From: Siphonodentalium dalli
Taxonomy: Eukaryota > Mollusca > Scaphopoda > Gadilida > Siphonodentaliidae
DNA: 64,000 nucleotides
Direction: 5' to 3'
NCBI GenBank assembly: GCA_032622095.1
Contig: CP136066.1
Span: forward strand, 46,412,911 to 46,476,910
Part shown: positions 11,858-22,744 of the stretch, piece by piece
How the letters are laid out: each line of letters opens with the position of its first letter
How positions within the stretch are numbered: position 1 is the stretch's first letter
The notes under the pieces: model-generated
Databases searched by the model: none
Seen by the model: only the letters and a program-made list of their open reading frames with translations
Told to the model about the DNA's origin: nothing
Translations under genes and position numbers: made by a program

Positions 11858-13564
11858 GAGAATAGAGTACCAGTCAGAGGAAGTGGTATTTTTAGGTGCA
11901 CCTTTATTGCAATATTGAGCGTGCTTAATTTAGAAAAAGGTGTGATTATAGCGCACTACCAAAAATCTGTCGCGTTTATTATTGCAATAATGAACGCAAA
12001 ATATTGCGATACTAAGCGCGCTAAATATCATACAGACCCAATACTTAGTAGTGTTATATTTATATTAAATATTAAAATGCTACAGCATATAGTGTGCATG
12101 TAGTGTACATATAGCATTTACAATTATAAGTATATACATATCTAAGGGCGCGTACACATGGCGGCAAGAAAATATCAGGTATGCCCCATGTGACTTACTT
12201 GACCAATCAAATAAATAATACCGGAAAATATCCGACGAAGGCAGCCCGCTGATATGTTATCGCCAGTTGGTGATATGTGATCACCTTGATTTGTGGCCGT
12301 CGGTATCCGTTAAATAATCTCTATAAGGGACACGCTGGTAACCGTTCACGCACTCGAGTTATGATCCATCAATATTATCGCCTGTTTCAACAATTGACTT
12401 CGTAATTCCATTTTGGATTGTTTGACATAATCGCTGAGCTATTATATGGATATGTATGGGGACATATATATCTTTTGAGGGTTTTAGCCGACGGAGGATG
12501 TCCATGGATTTCCAACTGCACCCCTCTTGAATCGGACCAAAGACACAAGATCACATAATTGAATTTGCACACCTCCATCGTCTTTGAATTTCCCATATGG
12601 TACATCACATACCTTGAATTTTGACTGGACACTGGGGAGGGAGGGGTCTAGAAGAAATTCCAAACCAATAATTTGACCAAAGTAGGAACAATTCAAATGT
12701 TGGTCTAAAACCACGAATTCCACATACATTAATGGTTGAAAAGGCAGACTACAAGAACAATTTCAAACCATTGTTGGTGTGAAATTTCCAACTAATATTG
12801 TTTCCAAGTTGGCGGGGGTCTCATGTCCCCACATGCACCCATCTAAGTTCGGTAACGTAATGTACACCACAGCCCCATGCACCAAGCAACAATCTCCTGA
12901 AAACTTCATATGGGGTATCAATGGGGTCATCCGATTTGCCACAAAATCATAATAACATTTGTCACCCCACATATACATGCACTATGAAATTATAACATTT
13001 CCAAAGTTCCAAATAACGTGACTACTTTCTCATTATGCAGACGGTCTTTATGCATGAGATCAGCAACGTTGCTAATCCTACCCGACTTTGGTAATACATG
13101 TCAACAGTTGGAAATTTCAAAAAGCTATGAATTGCCAAAATGGACTATAGGTTATTTACCGGACGCAATTCAATTGAACCAGCATGACTAATACTGTTCT
13201 GATTGAGCTCAATCAACGCCGTCTAAACCGCCGCGTTCTCACGGGCGTAATTTTTGCAGCAAGAAAATATCAGTGAGCAATTTCACCTGATATTTTCTTG
13301 CAGATATTTTCTTGCAGCTTCATGTGTACGCGCCCTGAACATTGTCTTTATTTATACAATAAACAATATAGAACTTAAGTAGGAGCAAAAATTTGATTTA
13401 AATGCCACAATTTTTAGCGCAATATTGAGATATTAAGCGCAATATATTGCAATAATAGCACAAGCGACATTCTTATAATCGTTTCCACTTGCAATATTAT
13501 TGCGATATTGGGGGCGAAAATAGCGCGCTTAATATGCCACTTCTTTTGACTGGTATTCTATATC
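11858..13564. mobile_element. Inverted-terminal element (outer of a nested pair)
   Basis: The left end AGAATAGAGTACCAGTC is inverted at the right end GACTGGTATTCTATATC. The match continues inward (GAGGAAGTGGTA / GCCACTTCTTTTGAC) into regions rich in TTGCAATATTG and AGCGCGCTTAA on both sides (11905-12035 and 13410-13535). The middle is occupied by a second inverted-terminal element at 12145-13336. No transposase ORF is visible. Confidence 0.72.
12145..13336. mobile_element. Inverted-terminal element (inner of a nested pair)
   Basis: The left end AGGGCGCGTACACATG is inverted at the right end CATGTGTACGCGCCCT. GCAAGAAAATATCAG follows on the left, and GATATTTTCTTGCAG occurs twice on the right. 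The 1.19-kb element sits wholly within the element 11858-13564 and so inserted later. The short ORFs inside do not resemble any transposase I know. Target-site duplication is unclear (CTA on the left, GAA on the right). Confidence 0.75.
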
Positions 13565-13573
13565 AATAACAGC

Positions 13574-13790
13574 TACAGTAATGCTCAAAATAATTGACCA
13601 CTTAACCACAGCAAAATTATGGGTAATTTTTCAGGATTTAGTCGGAAACATGGCTTGTTGCCATTCATCGGAAAGCTCTCGGCGACAGCTTTCCGATGAA
13701 TGGCAACAAGCCATATTTCCGACTAAATCATGAAAAATTACCCATAATTCTGCTGTGGTTAAGTGGTCAATTAATTTGGACATTACTGTA
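13574..13790. mobile_element. Palindromic Tc1/mariner-type MITE, copy 1
   Basis: An almost perfect 217-bp palindrome beginning TACAGTAATG and ending CATTACTGTA. Arms contain GACCACTTAACCACAGC, TTTTTCAGGATTTAGTCGG and GGCTTGTTGCCATTCATCGG, meeting at an AAAGCT centre. TA at both edges with CAGTAATG tips fits the TA target duplication and CAGT tips common in Tc1/mariner MITEs. Transcription would give a hairpin of about 100 bp. Other copies or half-copies lie at 38039-38143, 58843-58922, 61430-61617 and 61891-62030. Confidence 0.88.
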
Positions 13791-13799
13791 GTTGGGATT

Positions 13800-14639
13800 G
13801 GAACATCAAAGACAACAGCATTTCCCATAATAACTGTGCGCGATGACTTGGCGACAATGTTCTCCTGTAGTCGCACATTTTTCATAAATTTGTTTAGAGC
13901 ATGATGATGCTTGATGCATCAAACTGTATCCTGCTATCACAACACGGACTTAGTATCAATATCAGTGAGTCAGCCAAAGATAGTTTGTCAGTAAATATGT
14001 CAATATTTTGATAGTCACATCACCGTCATTTCTACATTAACTCTGAGGCGAATGAGGGCAGGTCAAATGACAGCTCGAAGAGGCAACACGAACACACATT
14101 TAGAACTTGCCTAGTTCACAAAGGAACCGAAGTCGGACCACCTTCACATCAGTGCACAAATGTACAGGTCGCAGTTTGCCAGTAAAACAGTTTGTAGCGC
14201 GCAGCCGATCGATAAAATTTTCAAAACATGGCGAAAAGAAATCCGACTTCAGAATAACGTACTTACGTACTTAAGATTAGACGGACTGAATCTGCTGGAT
14301 CATTGTATTGAATACAAACAATTAATGATACATATTAAATATCAGCAGAGTCAGATTCAGTCATATTGTATGGAGTCATTGCTGTATATAATATGGTCGC
14401 CGATAAAGATACTATTGAATTTTCACGTCATAACTTGAAAAAGCACGAAAATATTTAATTTAGACAATTTTCATGTGCACATATACAATAACGGCGTGGG
14501 ACTGTCAAACTGATGGAACGGTGTGGGGCCGTCGATTATGACGGTGGGGCCGTCGATTATGACGGTGAGACACCGTCGAACCGAAGGTGATTGTTTAATT
14601 GTGTGTGCGCTATAGACTCGAAAACTGCTGGGCCGAATT
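13800..14639. other. Interior of C1 without recognisable features
   Basis: I see no gene or strong repeat here apart from a short tandem duplication of GTGGGGCCGTCGATTATGAC at about 14522-14565. The 92-residue ORF at 14160-14438 has no recognisable domain and no sign of conservation. Confidence 0.5.
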
Positions 14640-14955
14640 AAGAAACAGTTTAATTTTTTATTATTATTTTAAGAATGTCAGGCAGATCATTTTCGGTTTA
14701 TAAGAAATGTTCTGTTTTGAGCTAGGAAAAGTTTCTTTGATATTCTATTGCAAGAAATATTATCTTGGTTTCTAGAAACCGTTTTCTTAAATTCCACGTA
14801 TTTTCTTATTACAAGAAATATCAAGAAAAAAATATCGACCGCATACTGATTTTTCTTCACTAACAAACAGTTTTCTTGGGTTGAGAAAACGTATTCTTGT
14901 TTTGAGAGTATATTTCTTGTTTCCAGAAAAGTTTTCTAGACAATAATTTTTTTTT
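14640..14955. repeat. C1 right subterminal CAAGAAAA block
   Basis: Degenerate TTTCTTG/CAAGAAA words over about 300 bp, ending in the inverted CACTA-like tip at 14961. It is the mirror partner of 6745-7045. Confidence 0.75.
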
Positions 14956-14961
14956 GTAGTA

Positions 14962-15760
14962 TATGTGTTCTATATATATAACTTCACTGGGTACAGTCGA
15001 GATGGCACCAATGCGGTCTAACAGGGGTAACGTTTTATGAGGAAGATAATGGTGCGGCTTAAATTTGTTCTAAAGTGACGCTGTTGGTGTCAGGGACAGA
15101 CGGGGGGGGGGGGGGGGGGTGGCTGCCAACAAATTATGAATTTGTTGCCGATATTAACCAAACTTATACATAATCACCTCCATGATATGGCGCCGTTCGA
15201 GTCAGGGCGCACTGGGAGGACTAACAATTAATAATAAAAAAAAAAATAGCGCAGATTTCAACTAAATTGATATATTATTCTTCCCCATGATACGAGGAAT
15301 ATAATCGTGTTATTTAAAGACGCCAAATGGTGCCGTTTAGGTGAGAGATGGGGGGGGGGGGTGATAACTATGACAAGAATTCGCTTAGTTGTCGATTACC
15401 ACCAAACTTACATATAATCATCTCCATTATGTCATGCATGCATAAGTATAATGGACGTGGTTTAAATATGTCAAAGACAGTGGTGACGTTCATGCATGAG
15501 GAGGGGAGTTGAATCAAAGCTGATACAAATATATTTAGCACCAATTTCCACCAAATTCATGCATCTTCTGCACTAATGCTACGATGAATTAAATCACAAT
15601 TGGTGTCGTTTTGGGTCATATATAGATGGCGAGAGGAGATGCACCATCATTGATACGATTATTCTATTCACCGATATCCACCAAAGTTATATAGTCATCT
15701 CCCAGGCCATCTCCAGATCGTTCTAATGAGTTTTTGACGTTCAAAGTTCACATTATCGAA
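14962..15760. repeat. ~140-bp-core array, continuation of the second element
   Basis: Resumes the repeat header interrupted at 6738: GATGGCACCAATGCGGTCTA, then cores with CCATGATA..GAGGAATATAATCGTGT and ATGGGGGGGGGG phrases like those at 5690-6666. A long poly-G run sits at about 15102-15119. Continuity with the left half is the main evidence that C1 is a single insertion. Confidence 0.7.
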
Positions 15761-15904
15761 AAATGGTGAGCGAATTAAGTCACTTGAAAAATTATATCTT
15801 CTCAACTGTCATAGGTGTGTGGGGATGGGAATCAGGACATTCATATAATGAGCTAGCAAAACGATACATAGAAGAAAGCATTAAACGTATAGTTATCATT
15901 CTGT

Positions 15905-16464
15905 TTGCAACTCTCTTTTGACTGGTGTACCATATATCCAAATTGCCAGGCTTCAGCGTCTGCAACACACTGCTGCAAGAATCGTACTGTGTCGTAAAAT
16001 ATCTGACGACATAGATGAAATGTTGCAACAATTACATTGGCTACCTGTGACAGATAGAATTATTTATAAACTTGTAACATATATGCATATCAATCAACCC
16101 AAGACTCAAAATCTCTTCCAGCATACCTCAGTGATATCCTTGCTCCATATGTCCCACACCGATCACTTCGTTCAGAGGACCAAATTTCTTTTGAAACCAT
16201 CTGGTGCTAATTTTATCACGGTTAGCTACCGATCTTTTAAATTAACATGTCCAAATGCATGGAATCCTCTGCCATTGAACATAACAGAGTCACCATATCT
16301 TCGCGACTTTAAAAGGTCACTAAAAACTTACTTGTTTGCACGGCGTTTCAGAAAATGACTTTGATATTGTGTATATTGATATTTCATGTTTATGTTTATG
16401 TCAAGCTCTTATGGCCCGCTTATTGGGGATAAGCGCTATACAAATATTATTATTATTATTATTT
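15905..16464 (+). mobile_element. 3' end of a CR1/L2-like LINE (reverse-transcriptase tail)
   Basis: The encoded protein matches the C-terminal end of CR1/L2-type non-LTR retrotransposon ORF2: GVPYIQIARLQRLQHTAARI, a LHWLPV motif, then NAWNPLPLNI and a basic LKTYLF tail. The middle (about 16085-16190) is out of frame, since the typical LPAYLSDIL and APYVPHRSLRS words appear in another frame, so at least two indels have broken it. The 3' end is diagnostic for the group: GATAAGCGCTATACAAATATT followed by (ATT)n, ending near 16464. It is 5'-truncated and dead. Confidence 0.88.
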
Positions 16465-18170
16465 AAGAGATACATACATTCTTGCAAACTGAGGGAACTT
16501 GCACGTCAGAGGATTGCACATTGTAATGGCTCATATTTATATTATAACACAATTGAATCTGCCCGAATCCGTATCCACACAAAAGTCACAATTTGTCAAT
16601 AAATATGGACATGTATAGAAGACATGTTCAACAATAGTGGTCACAGTGTGGAGTCAAATATAGTTTCTTCTAAGATAAAATAAAACGCAGTCAGTGGCAG
16701 TGGCACATGACTCTTCGTGGTCCTCCAATACTGACATCTGACAAGGTTATATCTGCCCGATTCAGAGGATTTCTTTCATTTTTTAGAACAGACTCATCGC
16801 CTAACAGAAACAACACATAATATCGCTCTGTATCAGGCACATGTAGCTGATATACATGAGAGCAAAATTTCTTTTAAACTGAGAACTATTAGCCAGTTTA
16901 TAGCTCCATGACACTTTCTTTAAGCAACTGTATATTCATGGAGATATGATAGCCAGGTGTCCTCAAAATCTTAGTCTCACCCACTAGACTGATTGATACA
17001 TCTCTATGTAAAACCCACTTGTCGTCTTTTATTTTTGCGAACTAATGTGTTTATGATGTTCATATTTCATGTTGTAGCGTCTGAGGTATACGCAGCTGTA
17101 AACAAATAGATACTTCTTTATTGGTGGGACGGATTAATCGCGATAAACAAAATAGCAATCACTCCGATCCGACAAGGTGAGCTATATATACTACTTATAT
17201 TCCATGTGCAAGAATAATATTTTCTGATGCTATTTGGATATACAATTTATGAGAACACGTGTCACACTTTGAGCAAGATTATCCCCTATTCCCACCAAAT
17301 ATCCACAGCATGCATATGATTTACATCACCTTAACCTGTGCAACGCCGGGTAACCCTGCTAGTTTGCATATACTTTCACACGACATGCTCTCTCATAAAG
17401 CGAGACTGACAATAGCCCGGGGATCATATGACTCCTAATTAGATAGCCCTATTGTGTTTTGTTTTGGTCTATTTGTTTGTCTTTGTTTTAGTTATATCTA
17501 ACTAACTAGAATCATAATTATGTTTGGAATGACTTGTGCTAATTATGAAGCTGTAAATTTCCAACAACAAAAAAACATTTATCTGTTTCGTTAAAACTAA
17601 ATATCGATATAGTCCGTCTGTGTTACACTAAATCCTGTTCAGCGATTGGTCAATTGTCAATTGGGTCACCCGTTTCATACCCAAAAATTAGCACACAAAC
17701 ACAAATACAAACACGACGTCATAAATCGTTGACCTGTTCTGACCTAATCACTAACAGCGGTCATCAGAATAACTGGGCGTGCGTTTGAAAGTTCAGCTGA
17801 ATTGCATCTGAACTGAACTTTATGAAAATAATTAAGAAAACATCAGCTTTATTATGGGAATAAATCATCGAACAGCTATATAAAATAAGAAATGAATGTA
17901 GAATTTGTGTGCTATTGGGAGATACTACACTGTGATCGTTGTGGGCTCCTCGTGTCACGCAATGTGACCCAACGACCACAACGCCGTATCACCCAATAAA
18001 ACAAAATAGTCCGTTTTATGGTAAATATGGTGGGTTGTGTCATTGTGCCTATTTACAAACGTTATAGTGGGGAAGAGCTCATTCTTTCATATATTGTCGG
18101 CCAATTTGGAAGCAATTGAAACTCTGGTACGCTTTGGATGTCCTTAAAGATGTACGCGGTATATAAAGCA
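16465..18170. other. Intron 1 sequence with no recognised feature
   Basis: AT-rich stretch in intron 1 of the left SDR gene. A fragment near 17260-17340 (GAGCAAGATTATCCCCTATT) loosely resembles the outer part of the dispersed repeat at 60905-60960. No exon, RNA gene or clear element is visible. Confidence 0.5.
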
Positions 18171-19051
18171 TGCACCCTAAATCTAGTTGGATAAGAAGTT
18201 ATCCAACAGTCAATCAACCGTTGTATGCCCATAGCTCCTATCTACGTTGTGTGAAAAGTTGCATGACAATTTTGTTGGATACAATTTTACACAACGTTGC
18301 ATATATATTTACTACCAACGTTGTATGTTAATTATACAACGTGTTGGATGAAATTTAACACAACACTCAATCAACGTTAATTGCACACAGCACCTATCTA
18401 CGTTTATTGAACTGTTGGGTGTTGGGTAGAGTTGGATGCCATTTGTTGATTGGAAAGTTTACCCAACGTTGATTGGAAAGTAAAATGGGGCAACACATCG
18501 TGTATAGCTTTGCCGGTATAGTATACCTTTGTTACAATTATTCTTTGTACGGTACACTGATTATGTTGGCTTTGTGTTGCGTGTATGATTGTACTACTCT
18601 AGTCAAATTAGTGCCGTCAGCAGTTGTGTAAATTTGTAAACTTCAAACTTTGGCAAATATAAATGAATATACACTCAATACATAAAGCCTACATAATAAG
18701 TCTATCGTACAAAGAATAATTATAACAAATGCATACTACACCGGCAGAGCTATCCGCGACGTCTTGTCCCATTTTCCAGTCGCTCAGGAGTTTTCTCACA
18801 CAGTCGTCCATCTTGTTTTGAAATATTTGGAGCCAAAAACTCGCATGCTCGCCCGCACCGGAAACGCGCTGCTATTGTATGACCAGGTCACGTGGCGGTT
18901 TTATCCAATGTGGTATGAAAGTAATACCAAAGAAGACAGTTCACGCAATCAGTTGTGTACATCGTACTAAACTGTTGGATAATAAGTACACAACAAATTC
19001 GCACCCAACGAGTTGTATACAACGTTCATCCAACTAGATTTAGAGTGTGCA
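18171..19051. mobile_element. Foldback element with CTAAATCTAG termini and inner palindrome
   Basis: Left end GCACCCTAAATCTAGTTGG, inverted right end CCAACTAGATTTAGAGTGTG. The subterminal zones are filled with CAACGTTG and GTTGGAT words in both orientations (18190-18480 and 18960-19030). A central inverted pair (TACAATTATTCTTTGTACG at 18533-18551 and TCGTACAAAGAATAATTATA at 18705-18724) adds a second hairpin. The element ends about 200 bp from exon 1 of the left SDR gene. No coding sequence. Confidence 0.75.
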
Positions 19052-19249
19052 CTGCACTTGTAATACACCATAATAATAGGGTACTCTTGGTACTTATTGC
19101 AGTTAGTAAATATATTAAAAGTGACATCTCGCTGCAATAATTTATAATTATAGCATTCAACCACGTACAATGTATAATGAACATTTTAAATTCTGAATTA
19201 TTATTTTGTGGAACGAACGCACCGGAAAATATTCATCATGCGAACCTAC

Positions 19250-19381
19250 CTCAATTTGTTTAATGTTCCGGCTGCATGCGATGACAGTCATCCCTTCACA
19301 CGTCAGTCTTCTGGCGATGACGGCTCCGATACCCGCTGATGCACCCGTCACGAGAGCCACTCTTCCCAACCAACGATCCAT
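19250..19381 (-). CDS. SDR left copy, exon 1 (start, cofactor-binding exon)
   Basis: 132 bp, 44 codons, start ATG at 19381-19379, donor GTAGGTTC after ..CAAATTGAG (phase 0). It encodes the first beta-alpha-beta unit of a classical SDR: GRVALVTGASAGIG carries the TGxxxGxG dinucleotide-binding motif (residues 12-19), and ACSRN places an Arg after the second strand, usual for NADP(H) preference. The frame is open upstream to a GTG at 19390, but the ATG is chosen because the paralogue has its ATG at the same aligned position. By my count 38 of 44 residues match the paralogue. The protein probably starts in the cytosol; no signal peptide is visible. Confidence 0.93.
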
Positions 19382-19410
19382 AATACACACTTAGGAAACA
19401 CTACGGGGAT

Positions 19411-19443
19411 GCAGAACGGTCACCCGAAATACAGGCAACGGCG
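19411..19443 (-). promoter_or_regulatory. Conserved 5' leader/promoter block of the SDR genes
   Basis: About 30-60 bp upstream of the ATG, the plus-strand words GCAGAACGGTCACCCGAAA and ACAGGCAACGGCG recur with few changes upstream of the paralogue's ATG (43143-43175) and in the broken third copy (20164-20194). This could be shared 5' UTR or core-promoter sequence, or simply young duplication. No TATA box is obvious. Confidence 0.5.
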
Positions 19444-20120
19444 AAAAATGCTCATGATGAAAACTATATCCCGAACTGCCGCAGTGGGAGCAACGTGATA
19501 AATAAGCACGCGGTTAGACACAGATCAACGCATTCTATCATCAAACCAAACAATGCACATGTTAATAAGAGTCCCAGTTTACCGCTGTTAAATTCTTAAT
19601 GACCGTCGATGTGCATAGTAGGTTACAAGCAATTAATTATATAGAGTTACGCTTCTTGAATTTGTGTAGTCAGCATAAAACAAAATCTGGCTGCTGATTG
19701 GTTGATTATCATTGAGGGAAATATCCCTAAGCGGGAACATAAAATCATAGCCTACGCAAATATGGCGATCATGCATGTTTGGATGTCCAGGAAGAGTCTG
19801 GTGAGGTCCCGATGTTATGGAAGGGGTCTGGGTATTTTCGTGCTGCTGATTTTTGTGCAGTAAATGGGGTAGTTGTGGAAATGCAAGATTATCGTTTGAA
19901 AGCAATACCGAAAAGGGCGCGTTTGACGCCACAGACTGGTGCAGCGGATGACGTTCTACGGGAAAACTGACCACTTGAAGTTCAAATGGGCTTAACCCAT
20001 GACCGGCGGAACTTCTAGTTAACACTGTCGCCTATGGGAAATAATTAGGTGTTTGTAGCATGATGCATAGTACGCGGTGCAATGTTACTGAGACATTTAG
20101 TTAAAACCATATTTAGTTTT

Positions 20121-20300
20121 CCTGACCAATGTTCCATAATAGCAACTATAACTTATGGTGATGAAGAACGGTCACTCGAAATACAGCGGGCACGTTTTCT
20201 AGGACCTCCGCACTGCCACAATGGTAGCAATTAGGATGATAAACTGATAAACAAGCATAGCCGCAGATCAATGCGGCCGCATTATATCAGCACACAAAAG
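20121..20300 (-). pseudogene. Relic of an SDR exon 1 start with its 5' flank
   Basis: On the minus strand, an ATG at 20137-20135 begins Met-Glu-His-Trp-Ser-Gly-Lys, matching the first codons of both SDR genes (Met-Glu/Asp-Arg-Trp-Ser/Leu-Gly-Arg). The match stops there and no TGASAGIG follows. Upstream, the leader block (AGAACGGTCACTCGAAATAC) and about 110 bp more, including the word CAGATCAA, match 19411-19560. It looks like a ~180-bp local duplication of the promoter and exon-1 start, about 750 bp from the intact one, cut off after seven codons. Confidence 0.75.
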
Positions 20301-21366
20301 GTCAATAACAGTGGCTATATGTACCACATGTAGACAATAGTCTCTGTGTCGCTGTTTGGTTCGTAGTATTAGTGCATTGTTGTTCAGATAGTTACTTAAA
20401 GGCACGCATTGGTTTTAAAGCATATTTATTGACGATTCTGCGACTGGCAGTAAATTTTGAAAATGAAAGTAAAACAACGCACGGGTAATGGTCCCGCTAC
20501 CACAAGTGATATCGCAGTCTCGCCGAATTTTAATATTATATCAAAAACAAATTCCAATTATTTACGACACCTTTACCTTTGTTTTAGATTCAAATCTTTT
20601 GTTTCAGAATAAAATAAACTTCTTGGTACAGAGAACATTAATAATTCAAATATTTCTTCAATACTAGCTCTAACTAATAATCATGTAATATTAGTACATC
20701 GCCACATATGAGTTTAGTTTAACGTAATTGTTATTTACAACACATTGGCTTCAAAACAATGACAGTACATCACTGTATCGTCTATATCTTGACCAAGATG
20801 TATACCTAATGTAATTTCTTTTTTGGTTCGCTTAGAATCGTTAGATTGGTCTGTCGAAATTTAATGTTTCTTTTCCAGACATGATAATGCGATATTGGAT
20901 AGTAACTGATTATTGTTTATATTGTATTTTATAAATGTATACTTGTAATTACAGTAAGTTCAAATATTCGCAACAAACCCTGGAAAGTTCTAATTTGTTT
21001 ATAGTGTATATCATTTTCTCATGTACCATGTATAATGGCTGAGAATAATAAAGCATTCATGACTTACTTGTACCTATTGAATTTGTCAAGCCAACAGTTC
21101 TGAAATTTTCACTCTCGATTATTATTTACTGCCTTATTCTTAATCTTTGAATGTCGAATTCTGCATGTTAAAACTATGAAGGGTAAATTTACCCCTCTTA
21201 ACCTACATAACGGTCAGTTTCAGTTGTTGTTAACAGCATATCAACGTTGTGGTATCGCGTTGTTTCGAGGTTGGTGAGTACCAAGTATTCACAATGGCCG
21301 AGGCGAGAGCAAACGCACAATAACATAATAAATGAGGAACTGACACAACACGTAGAATTTAGACTT
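20301..21366. other. Intergenic, nothing recognised
   Basis: AT-rich sequence between the SDR exon-1 relic and a small foldback element. I see no exon, tandem repeat or element end. Confidence 0.5.
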
Positions 21367-21612
21367 TTACGAGCATATGCTAGTTTATTCTAAAAACAAG
21401 TTCACCTTATTTGTTCCGAAATACTTAGTACTAGCTTTCTATAATATTCTGATCAAAGTTGCAAGTCGGCGGTTCGTGGAATACATCAGCCCATGCATCT
21501 ATAGGAGAATCCTTAGACTGGCAACTTTGATAAAAAGGTTAGAGCAAACAACAGTGAGTTTTGACACAAATGAGGTGTCGGCTATTTTGAAAATACAAAG
21601 CATATGCTCGTA
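21367..21612. mobile_element. Small foldback element (246 bp)
   Basis: The left end TTACGAGCATATGCT is inverted at the right end AGCATATGCTCGTA. A second inner pair (ATCAAAGTTGCAAGTC at 21452 and GACTGGCAACTTTGAT at 21515) gives a double hairpin. The 78-residue ORF spanning it exists only because the element lacks stops in that frame. Confidence 0.65.
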
Positions 21613-22744
21613 GCTGCCAGAATACTATGTAATATGTCACATCATAGTTTATTACCCTTTTCCTCGTTTCTGGTCGTTTGCGATAACCTCGGCCAGTTTG
21701 AATGGGTGATACTCATCAACTCGAAATCACGTGATTTCCCACAGTGAGATCGTACCCACCGACTGACTGTCGACTGTTTACCATTTTGTAATGGTGCTTT
21801 CCTGTCAAATCAAGACTTTATGGACGCTGAAACACGTGGCAGTTTTCAACCAATGCCATTGGCATCTCTTCTTTATGCTGATCACGAAGATGGCGAGTGA
21901 GTTTGTCAGAAAATGTTTAACCGATCTAGGTTATGTTTATATTGTACTCGTGTTTGAATGTTTGTTGATTTCCTTGTGACACTATATGTGTTATTATTCG
22001 ATGGGCGATACACGGCTTATTAACATGTACGAGTAGGTCACCGTTTCAGTCGGATTATTAAATCGAACATCTACAATAGAACCAGGTTTTTCTCAACCCA
22101 TGATAATTGACTTGACGCCATTGAATTTGACGGCATTTGGAAATCTGACCATATAGTGGGATTTGCGAATAACGTGCATATCAGGCTATACAATTGTATC
22201 ATATAATTTACAAAGAAAGAACAATTTATTTCTATCACCAAATGTACTATTTGGAGAATATTCACCAATTGCAAATTAAATATTGGAAAGTGTCAAACCA
22301 CCATACTTAAAACCCAGCTCCATTGTTCTACCTCGACCTTCGGCACTTTATACAGCACGTCGACATTGGTAATCTGGAAGGTTCATGCAACATGTATACC
22401 TCAAGGCGACATTCGCAAAGTAGAACGCACGTTCCCCAAATGTATGCACTATGAGCTCCCCGCGGAGGCTTCTAACCGATAATTGGTTATCTGCTACATC
22501 CGCCAACAAGACTAAACGCATGCAGAGTGCTTGTGAACCCCACGTAAGTATTCAATCACATCCGCATGTCGCATGAGGTTTACTGTTCATCTGCATATAT
22601 ATCAGATTGAAGCCTAACGTCAGCAGTAACTGTTCTCCGTTCGTATACAACACTATCCTGCTAATATCAGTGCATTGTTCTCGTCAAATATATATGCATT
22701 CAATTGCGTCGACAGTACATATTACATACATACATATATATATA
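21613..22744. other. Intergenic, nothing recognised
   Basis: No convincing gene or repeat visible. It ends in a short TA-rich stretch (22730-22744) immediately before a run of short tandemly placed elements. Confidence 0.45.

Larger units (their letters stand above)
6739..14961. mobile_element. Large CACTA-like element C1, no transposase seen
   Basis: The left end begins CACTACAACAAATATTTTC and the right end, inverted, reads ACTACAAAAAAAAATTATTG with its outermost base changed. The 5' CACTA tip and hundreds of bases of subterminal CAAGAAAA/TTTTCTTG motifs inside both ends are the known architecture of CACTA (En/Spm, CMC) transposons. A TA lies outside each end (6737-6738, 14962-14963), a possible 2-bp target duplication. 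Joining the flanks recreates the header of the 140-bp-core element, in register with the intact header at 5440-5560. The interior has no long ORF and contains nested inverted-repeat elements, so this is a non-autonomous or decayed copy within intron 1 of the left SDR gene. Confidence 0.7.
4700..19381 (-). other. SDR gene, left copy (DHRS11-like), 5' part only
   Basis: Gene span inside the window: exon 1 (19250-19381) and exon 2 (4700-4906) separated by a 14,343-bp intron with GT-AG ends. Together they encode 113 residues, the Rossmann-fold half of a DHRS11-type short-chain dehydrogenase/reductase. About 97 of the 113 residues match the complete paralogue by my count. Exons 3-7 were searched for between 1 and 4600 and not seen, so they should lie to the left of the window or be lost. 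Intron 1 holds an 8.2-kb CACTA-like element, core-repeat arrays, a LINE tail and a foldback element. Whether so loaded an intron is still spliced cannot be told from sequence, but both exons are open and their splice sites are intact. Confidence 0.88.

Noticed and set aside
15918-16358. 146-residue ORF as a host gene
   Set aside because: Its sequence is the C-terminal tail of CR1/L2-type reverse transcriptase with internal frameshifts, and it is followed by the typical LINE 3' end.
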